Origin: Bifidobacterium longum subsp. infantis ATCC 15697 = JCM 1222 = DSM 20088
Lineage (GTDB): Bacteria > Actinomycetota > Actinomycetes > Actinomycetales > Bifidobacteriaceae
Assembly (NCBI RefSeq): GCF_000269965.1
Contig: NC_017219.1
Location: 1,240,001-1,304,000, forward strand
Reading direction: 5' to 3'
Length of the DNA stretch: 64,000 nt
Position numbers and translations under genes: made by a program. A model generated the notes under the pieces. The model had not been told where the DNA came from. It made no database searches and worked only from the letters and a program-made list of their open reading frames with translations. Shown in pieces: positions 48,211 through 57,339 of the stretch; the stretch's first letter is position 1, and every line of letters begins with the position of its first letter.

Positions 48211-48227
48211 GAACGGGTTGGAAAATG

Positions 48228-48267
48228 GCCGCTTTGCCTTGCGGAAGTAGGGCTGAGCGGCTTTTTT
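48228..48267 (+). terminator. dnaJ terminator
   Basis: GCCGCT at 48228-48233 pairs with AGCGGC at 48256-48261, followed directly by TTTTTT (48262-48267). This is a standard rho-independent layout. Confidence 0.75.
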
Positions 48268-48268
48268 C

Positions 48269-48330
48269 GTTTTAACCAGTTTTAACGGTTTTTAACCTGT
48301 TTTTACGGAAAATGTGGGCAAAATGTGGGC
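48269..48330. repeat. Tandem repeats at the chromosome-prophage boundary
   Basis: Four degenerate units of about 10 bases based on GTTTTAACC run from 48269 to 48308. Two exact 11-base copies of AAAATGTGGGC follow (48309-48319, 48320-48330). Direct repeats of this kind next to an integration point resemble arm-type binding sites of tyrosine integrases, so the attachment core should lie in or near this interval. Confidence 0.6.
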
Positions 48331-48370
48331 AGAAATCGAGCCCGCGAAGCCCTCTGCCACAACGCGAAAT

Positions 48371-48430
48371 CGGCCCCGTCCGGCAGCAGTCAAGCTCTGT
48401 GCGAGCTGTCTGCGATGCCGGACGGGGCCG
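48371..48430 (-). terminator. Prophage late-operon terminator
   Basis: A 15-bp perfect stem (48371-48385 with 48416-48430), strongly GC-rich, lies just beyond the holin stop on the minus strand. Confidence 0.75.
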
Positions 48431-48442
48431 AACTATGTGTGG

Positions 48443-48703
48443 TTATGCGGCGCGGTCGAGGCGCTGTTTGATGGCGCTGACGCCGATGAGCGCGCCGGCG
48501 AGGATGCCGAGCGCGTTGAGCGTGGTCACTATCGCGTCCACGTGGGGCCAGCCCCATGCGGGGCCGACCGTGCCCACGAACAGGGCGAGTGCGGGCAGGA
48601 CGATGAGGCCCAGCCATTTGAGGATGTCGTAGACGCGGCTGGGGATGAGCCAGTCGGGCACGATGTCGGTGGATGCCGGTGTATCGGTTGGATTGTCGGT
48701 CAT
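48443..48703 (-). CDS. Putative holin
   Basis: An 86-residue protein with two hydrophobic helices (YDILKWLGLIVLPALALFVG and ALGILAGALIGVSAI), a polar Thr/Asp-rich N-terminus and a basic tail (KQRLDRAA). The small size, two helices and position beside the endolysin at the end of the late operon identify it as a phage holin, which would time lysis. The ATG at 48703 follows GGAGC. The holin class is not certain. Confidence 0.8.
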   Translation of the reverse strand: MTDNPTDTPASTDIVPDWLIPSRVYDILKWLGLIVLPALALFVGTVGPAWGWPHVDAIVTTLNALGILAGALIGVSAIKQRLDRAA

Positions 48704-48730
48704 GTTTGCTCCGATCGTAAAAATGATGGT

Positions 48731-48764
48731 GATGCCGTCACCCGCATAATCGGGTGGCGGCATC
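48731..48764 (-). terminator. Hairpin between endolysin and holin
   Basis: GATGCCG (48731-48737) plus CACCCG pairs with CGGGTG plus CGGCATC (to 48764). On the minus strand the hairpin is followed shortly by ATTTTTACG. It may partly terminate transcription before the holin. Confidence 0.6.
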
Positions 48765-48772
48765 GGTTTGGG

Positions 48773-49900
48773 TTAGCGGCAGGTCACCGTGTCGCCCACG
48801 TAGTAGACGTTGATGTTGCCGCTGGGGACCGAACACTGGGAGACGCTGTAGCCGTGGGAGGTGGCGAACTCCCACACGGTGTCGCCCCACTGGAGGACCT
48901 TGGAGACCCCGGTGGACGATGCGGGGGCGGCAGTAGAGCCGCCGCCGTAGGTGACGACATCGCCCACGTAGTAGCGGTTGATGTCACCGCTTGGCGTGTG
49001 CCATGCGGACAGGGGCCATGCGTTGTAGGCTACGGCGAGTCCCCAGATGGTCTCGCTCCACTGCATGACGTGGCTGATGCCACCCGTGTTGGTGTCGGCC
49101 GGGGGAGTGTTCGGCTGTGCGGGCGCGGCCGGTGTGGCCGGGGGCGTGGAGCCGCCGGCGGGGTTGGCGTACAGGTCCCACTGCCATGCGTCGCCACGGA
49201 AGATGTTGAGGTCGATGGGACTCCACGTGTTGACGACACCGGTGCCGCTGTATTGGCGCATGGCCTCGCCGTATGCGCCGATCATCCACGGGTTGGCCTG
49301 ATAGCCGGTCGGGCTCATGTTGGCGTACTGGGCGATCCACAAACCGTACCGGTCGCGGATGTCCTGCGGGATGGTGCCGGCGACCGGGCCGGTGTACAGC
49401 AATGGGCGCACACCACCCGACAACCGTTCGCACTCATTCATGAATCGGCGTACCCAATCCCAGTTGCCCCATGCGGGGTTGTCGTCCATCTCCCAGTCGA
49501 GCGCCACGATGCCGTGACGCCAATAGTTCGACGTGTTCCGGTAGAAGAATTGGGCTTCGGCCTCTGGGTTGCCTCCCATCGCGTAATGGTAGAGGCCGAA
49601 TTTCTTGCCGGATTCCTGCGCTTGGGCGATCATGCGGTTGGCGTCCGTGTTGACGCCGGACACGAGACAGTTGTTGTACACCTGTCCCGTGCCCCATGTG
49701 GTGCCGACGACAACGAAGTCGGCCTGCGTGTTGGCGATGTCGATGCCGCACTGCCAGTTGGACACGTCGATGCCCTGCATGTCGGCCATCGCCGCCGGGG
49801 CGAACGCCATGGAGACCGCGGCGACGAGCGCGGTCAGCGTCATGCCCACGCGCCGGTGCAGGAGTCCGTGTTTAGACTTGTTTTTGTCGAGGATTCCCAC
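48773..49900 (-). CDS. Prophage endolysin: GH25 muramidase with signal peptide and two C-terminal repeats
   Basis: A 375-residue cell-wall hydrolase. The GTG at 49900 follows AAGGAGAGG. A basic N-terminus and hydrophobic core TLTALVAAVSMAFAPAAMA (about 21-38) form a signal peptide with an AxA cleavage site. The GH25 lysozyme domain follows: GIDVSNWQ, the catalytic pair in ALDWEMDD, and IDLNIFRGD. After a Pro/Ala/Thr linker come two LysM-like wall-binding repeats (VMQWSETIWGLAVAYN and VLQWGDTVWEFATSHG). It cleaves beta-1,4 bonds in peptidoglycan. The signal peptide implies Sec export independent of holin. Confidence 0.92.
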   Translation of the reverse strand: MGILDKNKSKHGLLHRRVGMTLTALVAAVSMAFAPAAMADMQGIDVSNWQCGIDIANTQADFVVVGTTWGTGQVYNNCLVSGVNTDANRMIAQAQESGKKFGLYHYAMGGNPEAEAQFFYRNTSNYWRHGIVALDWEMDDNPAWGNWDWVRRFMNECERLSGGVRPLLYTGPVAGTIPQDIRDRYGLWIAQYANMSPTGYQANPWMIGAYGEAMRQYSGTGVVNTWSPIDLNIFRGDAWQWDLYANPAGGSTPPATPAAPAQPNTPPADTNTGGISHVMQWSETIWGLAVAYNAWPLSAWHTPSGDINRYYVGDVVTYGGGSTAAPASSTGVSKVLQWGDTVWEFATSHGYSVSQCSVPSGNINVYYVGDTVTCR

Positions 49901-49939
49901 ATCCTCTCCTTCCCGCCCGGTTTCCCGGGCAAACGAAAA

Positions 49940-49960
49940 GGCCGCCCGGAATGGGTGGCC
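49940..49960 (-). terminator. Hairpin upstream of the endolysin gene
   Basis: GGCCGCCC (49940-49947) pairs with GGGTGGCC (49953-49960) with one G-T. On the minus strand it is followed by TTTTCG, so it can act as a weak terminator for the genes upstream. Confidence 0.6.
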
Positions 49961-50016
49961 TATGGTTGAAAATCGCATGCGGCGATGTGATGCGAGGTGG
50001 GCGGCAAGCCGCCGCA

Positions 50017-50397
50017 TCAGCCGGCATCCCGCGCCGCGACGGTCTCGGGCGCGATGTCGGCGCGCAGCTCGTCCGGCAGGCCCGGTTTCGGATGGCGCGC
50101 CATGAACGCGGGGTCGGTGATCTCACAGAACTCCTGCAGCCAGTGGAAAAGCGAACGGGTGTACGCCGTGAGCGCGAAGTACTTGCGCTGCTGTCTCTCC
50201 AGATGCTCGATCTGCTCCTCCTGGTCGTCCACCTGCTCACGCAATGGCTTGATGACCGAATCGGTCAGGATGTCGCACGCCTGCGCGGCGATCTGCGCCG
50301 TGTCCTTGCGACGCGAGGAGACGGCGCCGATGATGGCGCCCACTCCACCGCTGCCGACGAGAGCGGTGATCGCCGCCGTCCAGAACTCCGGAGGCAT
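50017..50397 (-). CDS. Small prophage membrane protein
   Basis: A 126-residue protein starting MPPEFWTAAITALVGSGGVG, one hydrophobic helix at the N-terminus. A helical, charged stretch follows (LREQVDDQEEQIEHLERQQR) that may be coiled coil. The C-terminal third is polar. Proteins of this type near lysis genes are often called holin-like or spanin-like, but no family was recognised. Its start overlaps the upstream stop (TGATG). Confidence 0.6.
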   Translation of the reverse strand: MPPEFWTAAITALVGSGGVGAIIGAVSSRRKDTAQIAAQACDILTDSVIKPLREQVDDQEEQIEHLERQQRKYFALTAYTRSLFHWLQEFCEITDPAFMARHPKPGLPDELRADIAPETVAARDAG

Positions 50398-50690
50398 CAC
50401 TCGCCCGCCTCGTCGGAACGCCATGTCTTGATCTTGGTGATGGCGGCGAGCTTCGTGGCAGTGACCGTGGCGGAGCACTTGGTGTCCATGTCAGAGATGG
50501 TCGCCTCTCCCGCCTGACGGTCCTTGAGCACGGCCGTCACGCCGCGCGTGTAGTCGCACCATACCTCCCCGTCCGCGCCGCCGTGGTCGAACGTGAGCCC
50601 GAGACGGAGCAGCTGGTATACGATGCTGCCTTTGGGTGGGCGCAGATCGAGCACGCCGGTCTCCGCAGTTGTTTCGTTGTCATTGGCCAT
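50397..50690 (-). CDS. Hypothetical prophage protein
   Basis: A 97-residue soluble protein beginning MANDNETTAETGVLDLRPPK, with the central segment GSIVYQLLRLGLTFDHGGAD. No known motif was found. AGGAGG precedes ATG 50690. Position between the receptor-binding protein and the lysis genes suggests a tail-tip accessory or a structural small protein; no function can be assigned. Confidence 0.65.
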   Translation of the reverse strand: MANDNETTAETGVLDLRPPKGSIVYQLLRLGLTFDHGGADGEVWCDYTRGVTAVLKDRQAGEATISDMDTKCSATVTATKLAAITKIKTWRSDEAGE

Positions 50691-50721
50691 GATGGCCTCC
50701 TTTCTGTTTGTTCTTTTGGAT

Positions 50722-53700
50722 TCATTGGGCGATGCTCAGCTGGTCGAGTGACACCCAGTCCCAGACGCCGTAGATCTTCACCTGTTTTGTGTTGGCCGGT
50801 ACGTACGTGTTCGTCCATTCGAGCTTGCCGTTCCGGTAGGCGGGCAGGAGGAAGTTCCGGTTTACGGGTGTCGTAGCCAGGTCGAGCAGGTCGGGGTCGG
50901 CGAAGAGGCTGTTGTCGCCATTGACCGTGGTCTTGACTCTGCCTCGGAAGCGCAGGCAGCCTCCCCGGTACCCGTACGACGCGTAACCCTCGCATCCATT
51001 GCCTGTCGTGATGGTCTGCCAGCCGGTCTGCCATATCTGGACCGATTCGTGGTTGTTGAAGACGGCCCCCGCCGTGTTCATGCGGAGCGCGAAATGGTTG
51101 TCTCCGTATGGTCCCGCCGTCAGCCGGTCGAGGTGGCTTCCATCGCTCAGCTTGAGCTTCGATTTGATGGCCAGGAGGTCGTGGCCGAGCTTGACCACAT
51201 CCTCGACGGCGCCGTCCGCGGCGTGGGTCTTCACGTGGAAGGCGCCGTCGGTGCCGACCAGTGCGGACGGTCCTGTGAACACGCCGTTCGACCGCTTGCC
51301 CACCTGTACGCCGTCGGATGTGAGGCTGATGCAGTCCTCCAAGGCCCCCACGCGCGACCGTGCATCGGACGCGTCCGATTTGGCCGTGTTGGCCAAATCC
51401 CGCGCCGTCTGGTTTTCGGCCTTCGTCGCGAACCTGACATCCAGACTCGCGTTGTTCTGCGTGATCTTCGAACTGATCTCCTGCGTGACGCCGGATTTCG
51501 TCGCGTACGTCGACGACACCGTGCTTGTGATGCTGTTCGCGGTGGCGGTGATGTCCGATTTGGTGGCCAGTCCCGACCCGTCCGCGCCACGGTAATTCTG
51601 CATCACGCCCAAGGCCACCGACTTGCTGGTCTGGTCGACGTAGCTGCGCGTGCTGAGCGTGTCGTACGCGAGGTTCTGCGCGACGCCGTTCGTGGGTTCC
51701 GAGTCCAGTATCCTCTCGCCGCTGCAGTTTGGGCCGTCGTTCCATGACCGGTAGTCGCCCTGGAGCGCGTAGTGCCCGCTCCACCAGGCCCACGGCAGGT
51801 ACGCCCAGATGTCGCAACTCCGATCGTCGAACGCGAGCACCTTGACCTTCACGTCATCCGCGTTGCGGATGCGGTTCACGCTCACGCCGAACGCGTGCGA
51901 TGCGGACGGATGTTCTTGCCAGCCATCCTTGACGAAGATCTCGAACTCCGCGTTCTGGCGGGCAGCGCCGTTGAAGCCGTCGCCGGAGTAGACGTGCAGA
52001 AGGACGCTCGACGAGTCGCCGTTGCTGGTGAGATAGCCGAGCTTGACCCATTTCGCCTTGCCCGACGCGCCACCAAGCGTGAATGTGCGGGTCGCGCTCT
52101 TCCTCAACGCCTCGGTCGCATCGAGGGTCGTGTAGGTCTGGCCGACCGTCGATTTGATCGAGGAGGCCGACTGGTCGATCCTGGACTGCACCTCGGCTTT
52201 GCTCGGATAGTCCCCCTTGGTCTGGTAGGTCGCCGCGACAGTGGATTTGAAACCATCGAGGTTCTGTTCCAGACTGCTGACCCTGCTCGTGTCGGCCTTG
52301 CCGCCGATCTGCTGCGACAGGGTCGTGTTGATCCTGTCAACCTTCTGGGACACCTGGCTGATGGTGGTCGTGTTTCCCTGGGCGGTCTTGGCGACCTCCG
52401 TCACCTTGCCTGTGATTTCGTCGGCCTTCTGCGTCAGGGCGCTGGTGGTGGCATAGGAGGACATGCCGTTCTTGGACTGGTATCTCTCCGACACTTCGCC
52501 GCGGATCTGGTTCGCCGTCTGCATCAGTGAGGAATTCGTGGCGTAATCTCCTGCTGGCTGCAATCCGGTCACGTCCGTGCAGGTGACGTTCGCCACATAC
52601 CACTGCGTCGAACCGCTATCCCACGGCCAGTTGTCGATCTGGAAGTACACGCAGCCGCGGGATTTCCCGGCCGGACAGGCGAAACGCCATGTGGCGGCCA
52701 TCCACCCATCGCCCAATGGTGTCGTCGATTCCGCTTTGACAAACCCCTCATATGCGGGTCCGCTGGTCAGATGCGTGTACCAGATACCAGCATGTAGCGG
52801 CAAACCGCCTTTGATCTGCTTGCAGTAAGCGGTGATGACATACGTGCGCCCCGGTATGACGGGGAAACTGGTGTCAGGATTAAAATTGTCGCGTGCTGCG
52901 AGCAGGTTGACCCGGCTGCCGTTCGGCGCGGTGACATTATCCACCAGCGACGTGATCTGCGGCTTGTCAGGGTCGAAAAGCTGATTGCACCAGAGATTCG
53001 ACCCCGAGGGTCGATTATCCAGATCAGACTTCGTCGCGTACGTGCTGCTAACTTCGGTTTTGAATCCGCTGAGGTTCTGTTCCAAGCTCGGTGTGCGGGA
53101 CAGCGCATCATTGGCGGTGGTACTGACCTGCGAGATCGTGGCCTTATTGCTGTCGGCGGTGCTCTTGACCTGATTCACCGTCTGCACGGTGGCATCCAAG
53201 GTCCTCGCCGTCTCGCCGACCTTCGCGCTCAAGCCATTCGCCGTCTGCTCCAGCGTCGTGACCTTGCTCATCGCGCCAGTGGCGGTCTGAGAGACTTCGG
53301 TTACTTCGGCTTTAATGGAGTTCGCCGTCTGGGTCAATTCGGATTTAGTGGAATATGTTTTATGCTCAGATGTAACGTCCTTGACACTCACATGACGGAA
53401 CTGGAGAACCTTAGCTCCTTCAGAACCAACATATGAAGACATGTATACACGAGTAACTACAGCATTACCGAGATCCTGATATGCCTCATAGGAATGCCAT
53501 TCACCATCAACAAGATCTTTTAACTTAACGTTGATCGCGAACCAACCAACATCTGTTCCGATGGCGTTGATACTATCACCTTCGGCAACCGTGTCTTTTC
53601 CGGATACCAATCGGACATCAATGGCATACCTTATAGTCCTATGAGGTCCGATCTGGTGAAGGATTTCGGATGGGCCATAATCGACATGGTTCTCTTTACC

Positions 53701-55173
53701 CGGGAAAGTACGCTGAAATACTCCATCGACTATTTCGAGACAGAATTTATTTGGTCGATCAGGATTCGGAATTCCATTTTCGACAATCTCGTCACCAATA
53801 CCTTTGGACTGATATGTATCAGCTACAGTGGTCTTAAACCCGTTCAGGTTCGCTTCGAGATTCGTCGCCTTATCGACGGCACCCTGGGCGGTTTTCGCGT
53901 TGGAATTGATGCTCGCGGCCAGCGAATCCGACGTGGCCTTCAGGCTCGTCTGCGTCGCATACGTGGCATCGTTATCAGACTTCGTGGCATAGTTCTTGCT
54001 CAGGTTCGCGGAAATACCGTCGGCGGTCTGCTGCGCCTTCGACGCGGCCGTGACAGCGCCATCCGCCATCTGCCTCACCGAGGATAGGGACGAGGATAAT
54101 TCATTGCTCGTGGCCTTAAGCTCCGCCTTCGTGCTGTACTTGGCGTCCGAATCCTTGGCGGTCTGATAATCCTTGCTCAGAGTCGCGTTGATGCCGTCCG
54201 CAGTGGCCTGCGCCTTGGAAGCCGCAGTCACGGCACCATCCGCGGTCTGCAGCGACTTCGTGATGTTCGCCTGCAAGCCTTCGGCCGTGGTCTTAAGCTC
54301 CGTCTTGGCGGCATACTTTTTATTGGACTCGGCGGTGGACGTGTAATTCTTGCTCAAATTCGCGCTGATACCGTTCGCGGTCTGCTCGACCTGCGTCGCC
54401 TTGCTCATCGCATCCGACGCGGTCTTCGTGCTCTGCGATACCGTCGAGCTGAGGCCGGTCACGGTCTGCCGCAAAGAGGTCAGACTCTTAGTCGTGGCCT
54501 GACCATCCGAAGCGACGCCCTCGATACGAGTGGACAATGCATCCAGCTTCGTCGTGTGCCCGTTGACGGTCGTGGTCACGTCACCGATCTGCCCGGCCAG
54601 CTTATCGCCCTTGTCGCTCGCTGCCTGAGCCTTCGCATCCACATCGGCGATGCTCTTGTCCAATGCGGCCTTGTCCGCATCCACCCTCTGCGAGATTTTG
54701 TCCGCGGCGGCCTTGACTTGATTCGCCTTCGCGTCAACGGCGGAAATACTGGATTTGAGCGCCGTCGTCTGCGACTCCAGATCGGAGCGCACACCATCAG
54801 CTTTGGCGGCGGAATCCTGCGCCTGCTTGCGCACATCATCGATACCCGCCTGCGCGTCCCGGCGGATCTGCTCGCCCTTGGCGATCGCCTCGTCCGCCTT
54901 CGCAGCCGCGGCGATCGCCTTCTGCTGCGCGTCCTTGGCGGCCTTGTCGATGCCGCTCGTGTCCACCAACGGCAGTTGGACGCCGTTCTTGTCCACGCGG
55001 TTGACGCCGTCCGAGGCGTTCCCGCCGGCGAGGATGCCACTGCCGTCGCCGGTGTCGATCCACACGCCGCCGCTTCTGCGGGTGAGCAGACCGGTCGCGA
55101 CCTCCAACGCGTTGAGGCCCGTGCCGAGCAGCAGATCGAGGTCGGACGGGTTGATCTCGCCATGTAATGCCAT
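50722..55173 (-). CDS. Modular receptor-binding/tail-tip protein with coiled-coil repeats
   Basis: A 1483-residue phage structural protein. The N-terminal 80 residues bind the tail (MALHGEINPSDLDLLLGTGL). Long repeats rich in Ala/Thr/Ser/Lys follow, with recurring units such as ISANLSKNY and YATKSDL, suggesting triple-stranded coiled coil. Two globular inserts stand out. One at about 53340-53880 is more AT-rich than the rest. The other at about 52560-53000 (FPVIPGRTYVITAYCKQI) resembles a carbohydrate-binding beta-sandwich. The C-terminus has a short fibre-like end. It is the probable host-range determinant. The ATG at 55173 is chosen on GGAGG. Confidence 0.85.
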   Translation of the reverse strand: MALHGEINPSDLDLLLGTGLNALEVATGLLTRRSGGVWIDTGDGSGILAGGNASDGVNRVDKNGVQLPLVDTSGIDKAAKDAQQKAIAAAAKADEAIAKGEQIRRDAQAGIDDVRKQAQDSAAKADGVRSDLESQTTALKSSISAVDAKANQVKAAADKISQRVDADKAALDKSIADVDAKAQAASDKGDKLAGQIGDVTTTVNGHTTKLDALSTRIEGVASDGQATTKSLTSLRQTVTGLSSTVSQSTKTASDAMSKATQVEQTANGISANLSKNYTSTAESNKKYAAKTELKTTAEGLQANITKSLQTADGAVTAASKAQATADGINATLSKDYQTAKDSDAKYSTKAELKATSNELSSSLSSVRQMADGAVTAASKAQQTADGISANLSKNYATKSDNDATYATQTSLKATSDSLAASINSNAKTAQGAVDKATNLEANLNGFKTTVADTYQSKGIGDEIVENGIPNPDRPNKFCLEIVDGVFQRTFPGKENHVDYGPSEILHQIGPHRTIRYAIDVRLVSGKDTVAEGDSINAIGTDVGWFAINVKLKDLVDGEWHSYEAYQDLGNAVVTRVYMSSYVGSEGAKVLQFRHVSVKDVTSEHKTYSTKSELTQTANSIKAEVTEVSQTATGAMSKVTTLEQTANGLSAKVGETARTLDATVQTVNQVKSTADSNKATISQVSTTANDALSRTPSLEQNLSGFKTEVSSTYATKSDLDNRPSGSNLWCNQLFDPDKPQITSLVDNVTAPNGSRVNLLAARDNFNPDTSFPVIPGRTYVITAYCKQIKGGLPLHAGIWYTHLTSGPAYEGFVKAESTTPLGDGWMAATWRFACPAGKSRGCVYFQIDNWPWDSGSTQWYVANVTCTDVTGLQPAGDYATNSSLMQTANQIRGEVSERYQSKNGMSSYATTSALTQKADEITGKVTEVAKTAQGNTTTISQVSQKVDRINTTLSQQIGGKADTSRVSSLEQNLDGFKSTVAATYQTKGDYPSKAEVQSRIDQSASSIKSTVGQTYTTLDATEALRKSATRTFTLGGASGKAKWVKLGYLTSNGDSSSVLLHVYSGDGFNGAARQNAEFEIFVKDGWQEHPSASHAFGVSVNRIRNADDVKVKVLAFDDRSCDIWAYLPWAWWSGHYALQGDYRSWNDGPNCSGERILDSEPTNGVAQNLAYDTLSTRSYVDQTSKSVALGVMQNYRGADGSGLATKSDITATANSITSTVSSTYATKSGVTQEISSKITQNNASLDVRFATKAENQTARDLANTAKSDASDARSRVGALEDCISLTSDGVQVGKRSNGVFTGPSALVGTDGAFHVKTHAADGAVEDVVKLGHDLLAIKSKLKLSDGSHLDRLTAGPYGDNHFALRMNTAGAVFNNHESVQIWQTGWQTITTGNGCEGYASYGYRGGCLRFRGRVKTTVNGDNSLFADPDLLDLATTPVNRNFLLPAYRNGKLEWTNTYVPANTKQVKIYGVWDWVSLDQLSIAQ

Positions 55174-55209
55174 GAGATAACCTCCAAAAAAGAACATGGG
55201 ATCCCTGCG

Positions 55210-56430
55210 TCAGGTGCAGGGGTCTTCGCAGATGTCGAACAGGAGCGTGACCTTGCCGGTCTGGTCGCCGCTCATCTTCATGAGCCGCTGACGGTAGATC
55301 CCGTCGGGCAGGTCGGGAAACCCGGTTATGGAGACCTCGAAGATCTCGCCGGGCCAGAATGTGCCGGGTGCGTGCAGGGGCATGCCGGAAGCGTCCACGT
55401 CGTTCGCGTCGATCGTGCCGGATAGTTGCATGAGAGGTTTGGAATTCGCGGCGAGCTTGGCCTGCGCGTGCGATTTCAGGACGTCCCAGCTCTTCGCGTC
55501 GGGATCGCTGTACACGCCTTCGCGCAACGGCCACGGGTCGGACCGCCGGCACAGGGTCAGGTCCTCGGCCAGACAGCAGATCGTGGCCTTATCGCTCCCG
55601 GCGCCGGTCGCGTAGAACCGCTGTGCCGGTGCCATGCGGTCCACCTTCAGATCTTCTAGGGTGCCGCCCAATGGATGGTAGTCCAATGAGTGCACGGTCT
55701 TCTGGCCGAGATACACGTCGCCGTCACTCCCGGCCTCGAACCGGTATCGCACGTGCTGCGAATCCGAAAGATACGGCCTGAACTGCATGTCTGGCCCGCT
55801 GGTCACGTTCGTGAGCTTCGTGAGTATCTGCTTGCAGGACTGGTTCTGTACGTCCCAGTCCTGGTAGTCCGTACGCTGGTGGCCGCCTTGCTCGCCGAGC
55901 CATGGCAGGTCGATGGGGAGCGTGCCGCCGGGCTTGGCGCTGGTGCATTGACGAATCACCTCGCAGGCGATCGCGCGCAGGGACAGTCCCTGCCATGCAT
56001 ACCCGCCGGGGGCCGTGTGCGCCGCGTTGGTGCCGAACCCGTCCTCGTGCGCGAGAATCCTGTCGCCCAGCACGGTCGGGATGCTGTCCAGCGGGATGCT
56101 CACATCCTGCTGACTGCTCGACCTGACGCCGAACACCCCACCGATGATCGGCGTGCCCAACGAGGCGTCGCCGTCCAGGACGCCGTGCCAGAAGAGCACG
56201 AGGCCGCGTTTGCCGCACATCAGCGCATCCGCCCGCGCGGTCGGCGTGGATCCCGGTATCTGCGACCAGGGCAACTGGAGCCCGGACACCTCGTCCGCGC
56301 CCACGCCCTTGTCCCTCGTCGTGGAAAAACTGGAGTTGCTGACGGTCATCGACCATGTGAAGCCGGGGATGTCGATCTGCTGGCCGAGCAGCCCGGTCAT
56401 CGTGTCGCACAGGCAGGCGCGCCAGCTCAT
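55210..56430 (-). CDS. Prophage minor tail protein
   Basis: A 406-residue protein starting MSWRACLCDTMTGLLGQQID; the ATG at 56430 overlaps the upstream stop (ATGA). Sequence such as QTGKVTLLFDICEDPCT and the position after the distal-tail and adjacent genes suggest a baseplate or tail-tip component of the Tal/gp18 type. No enzymatic motif was seen. The frame runs open upstream to 56589 only because of overlap with the next gene. Confidence 0.7.
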   Translation of the reverse strand: MSWRACLCDTMTGLLGQQIDIPGFTWSMTVSNSSFSTTRDKGVGADEVSGLQLPWSQIPGSTPTARADALMCGKRGLVLFWHGVLDGDASLGTPIIGGVFGVRSSSQQDVSIPLDSIPTVLGDRILAHEDGFGTNAAHTAPGGYAWQGLSLRAIACEVIRQCTSAKPGGTLPIDLPWLGEQGGHQRTDYQDWDVQNQSCKQILTKLTNVTSGPDMQFRPYLSDSQHVRYRFEAGSDGDVYLGQKTVHSLDYHPLGGTLEDLKVDRMAPAQRFYATGAGSDKATICCLAEDLTLCRRSDPWPLREGVYSDPDAKSWDVLKSHAQAKLAANSKPLMQLSGTIDANDVDASGMPLHAPGTFWPGEIFEVSITGFPDLPDGIYRQRLMKMSGDQTGKVTLLFDICEDPCT

Positions 56431-57326
56431 CTCGCCACCCCCTCGTCCTTGACGACGAGCACGCGGCCCACATACGTGTCGCCATTGTCCTTCACGCCGT
56501 AATGCGTCACATAGCCCGGGCCCTGTTCGTTGAACATGGCGACGCCGATGGTGTGCGGGCCCTTCGCAAGCTGGAGGGAGCACGTGCATTCATGCGTCAC
56601 CCACGAATCCGTGTATTCGATTTTCCTCGTGGTGTACAGATTCCCGTCGACGACGAACCGCACCGCGGCCACGCCCTTCGCGCCGTTTTTGCTCGGCGCG
56701 GAGACGCACGCGTACATGGTCAGGAGCAGATTGCGGTCGGTCGGCATCTTGAACGTGTCGATCAGGAACGGCGCCGTGTACGCGGGATTGGATGACGCCT
56801 GCAGATCCTTGTTCTCCGCGATCCTGGCGAGGATGCCGAGGTTCGCGCCGTAGGGGATCGCGTAGTCCTGCGTGTCGACCATCGTTGCCGATTGGGTGGA
56901 CGAGGCGGCTGCCGGCATGCGCATGCTCATCAGCCTCGTGCAGCCGGACGGGACGGACGGGGCTACCGGATTCGCGCTTGGCGTGCCCTGTGTGACGCCC
57001 ACGGCCACCTGGTTGTCCTCGTCGCCCTGAGAGATGTCGTTCGCCTTGAGCCATATGGTGTCTATGCGAGGGTTCGACGGATCGCCGGCCGAGACGGCGA
57101 CGGTCTGCCCGCCGTTCCAATACGCTTCCGTGTACCCGTCCGCATTGCCGCGTGAGCAGACGGCCACGCCCGCGGCCACGTTGTAGCGCAGGTCGGAGCG
57201 ACCCGTCACGTCCAATCCGCACACGATGCCGACGTTCTCCCAGTGCGCCTTGATGATCCGGCGGTGGGTCGGCGGGTCCATTCCCCTGCCGGTCGAATCG
57301 GGGGCCACTCCCAAAGCTGTAGTCAT
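56427..57326 (-). CDS. Prophage tail/baseplate protein
   Basis: A 300-residue protein, MTTALGVAPDSTGRGMDPPT at the N-terminus. A middle like TIWLKANDISQGDEDNQVAV and a beta-rich C-terminal half (KIEYTDSWVTHECTCSLQLA) follow. The ATG at 57326 follows GGAGG. The C-terminal half has the look of a jelly-roll or adhesin-like domain. It is a structural part of the tail tip, probably an accessory receptor-binding protein; the family is not recognised. Confidence 0.65.
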   Translation of the reverse strand: MTTALGVAPDSTGRGMDPPTHRRIIKAHWENVGIVCGLDVTGRSDLRYNVAAGVAVCSRGNADGYTEAYWNGGQTVAVSAGDPSNPRIDTIWLKANDISQGDEDNQVAVGVTQGTPSANPVAPSVPSGCTRLMSMRMPAAASSTQSATMVDTQDYAIPYGANLGILARIAENKDLQASSNPAYTAPFLIDTFKMPTDRNLLLTMYACVSAPSKNGAKGVAAVRFVVDGNLYTTRKIEYTDSWVTHECTCSLQLAKGPHTIGVAMFNEQGPGYVTHYGVKDNGDTYVGRVLVVKDEGVAR

Positions 57327-57339
57327 AATCCCTCCTTGA

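Noticed and set aside
48269..48330. CRISPR-like repeats
   Set aside because: Units of 10-11 bp are contiguous with no spacers; they fit integrase arm sites or simple repeats better.
48314..49969. 551-codon plus-strand frame opposite holin and endolysin
   Set aside because: It is antisense to genes with clear domains and covers two terminators.
54836..55552. Arg-rich frame bridging the two tail genes
   Set aside because: An out-of-frame shadow spanning the intergenic gap, with no start site.
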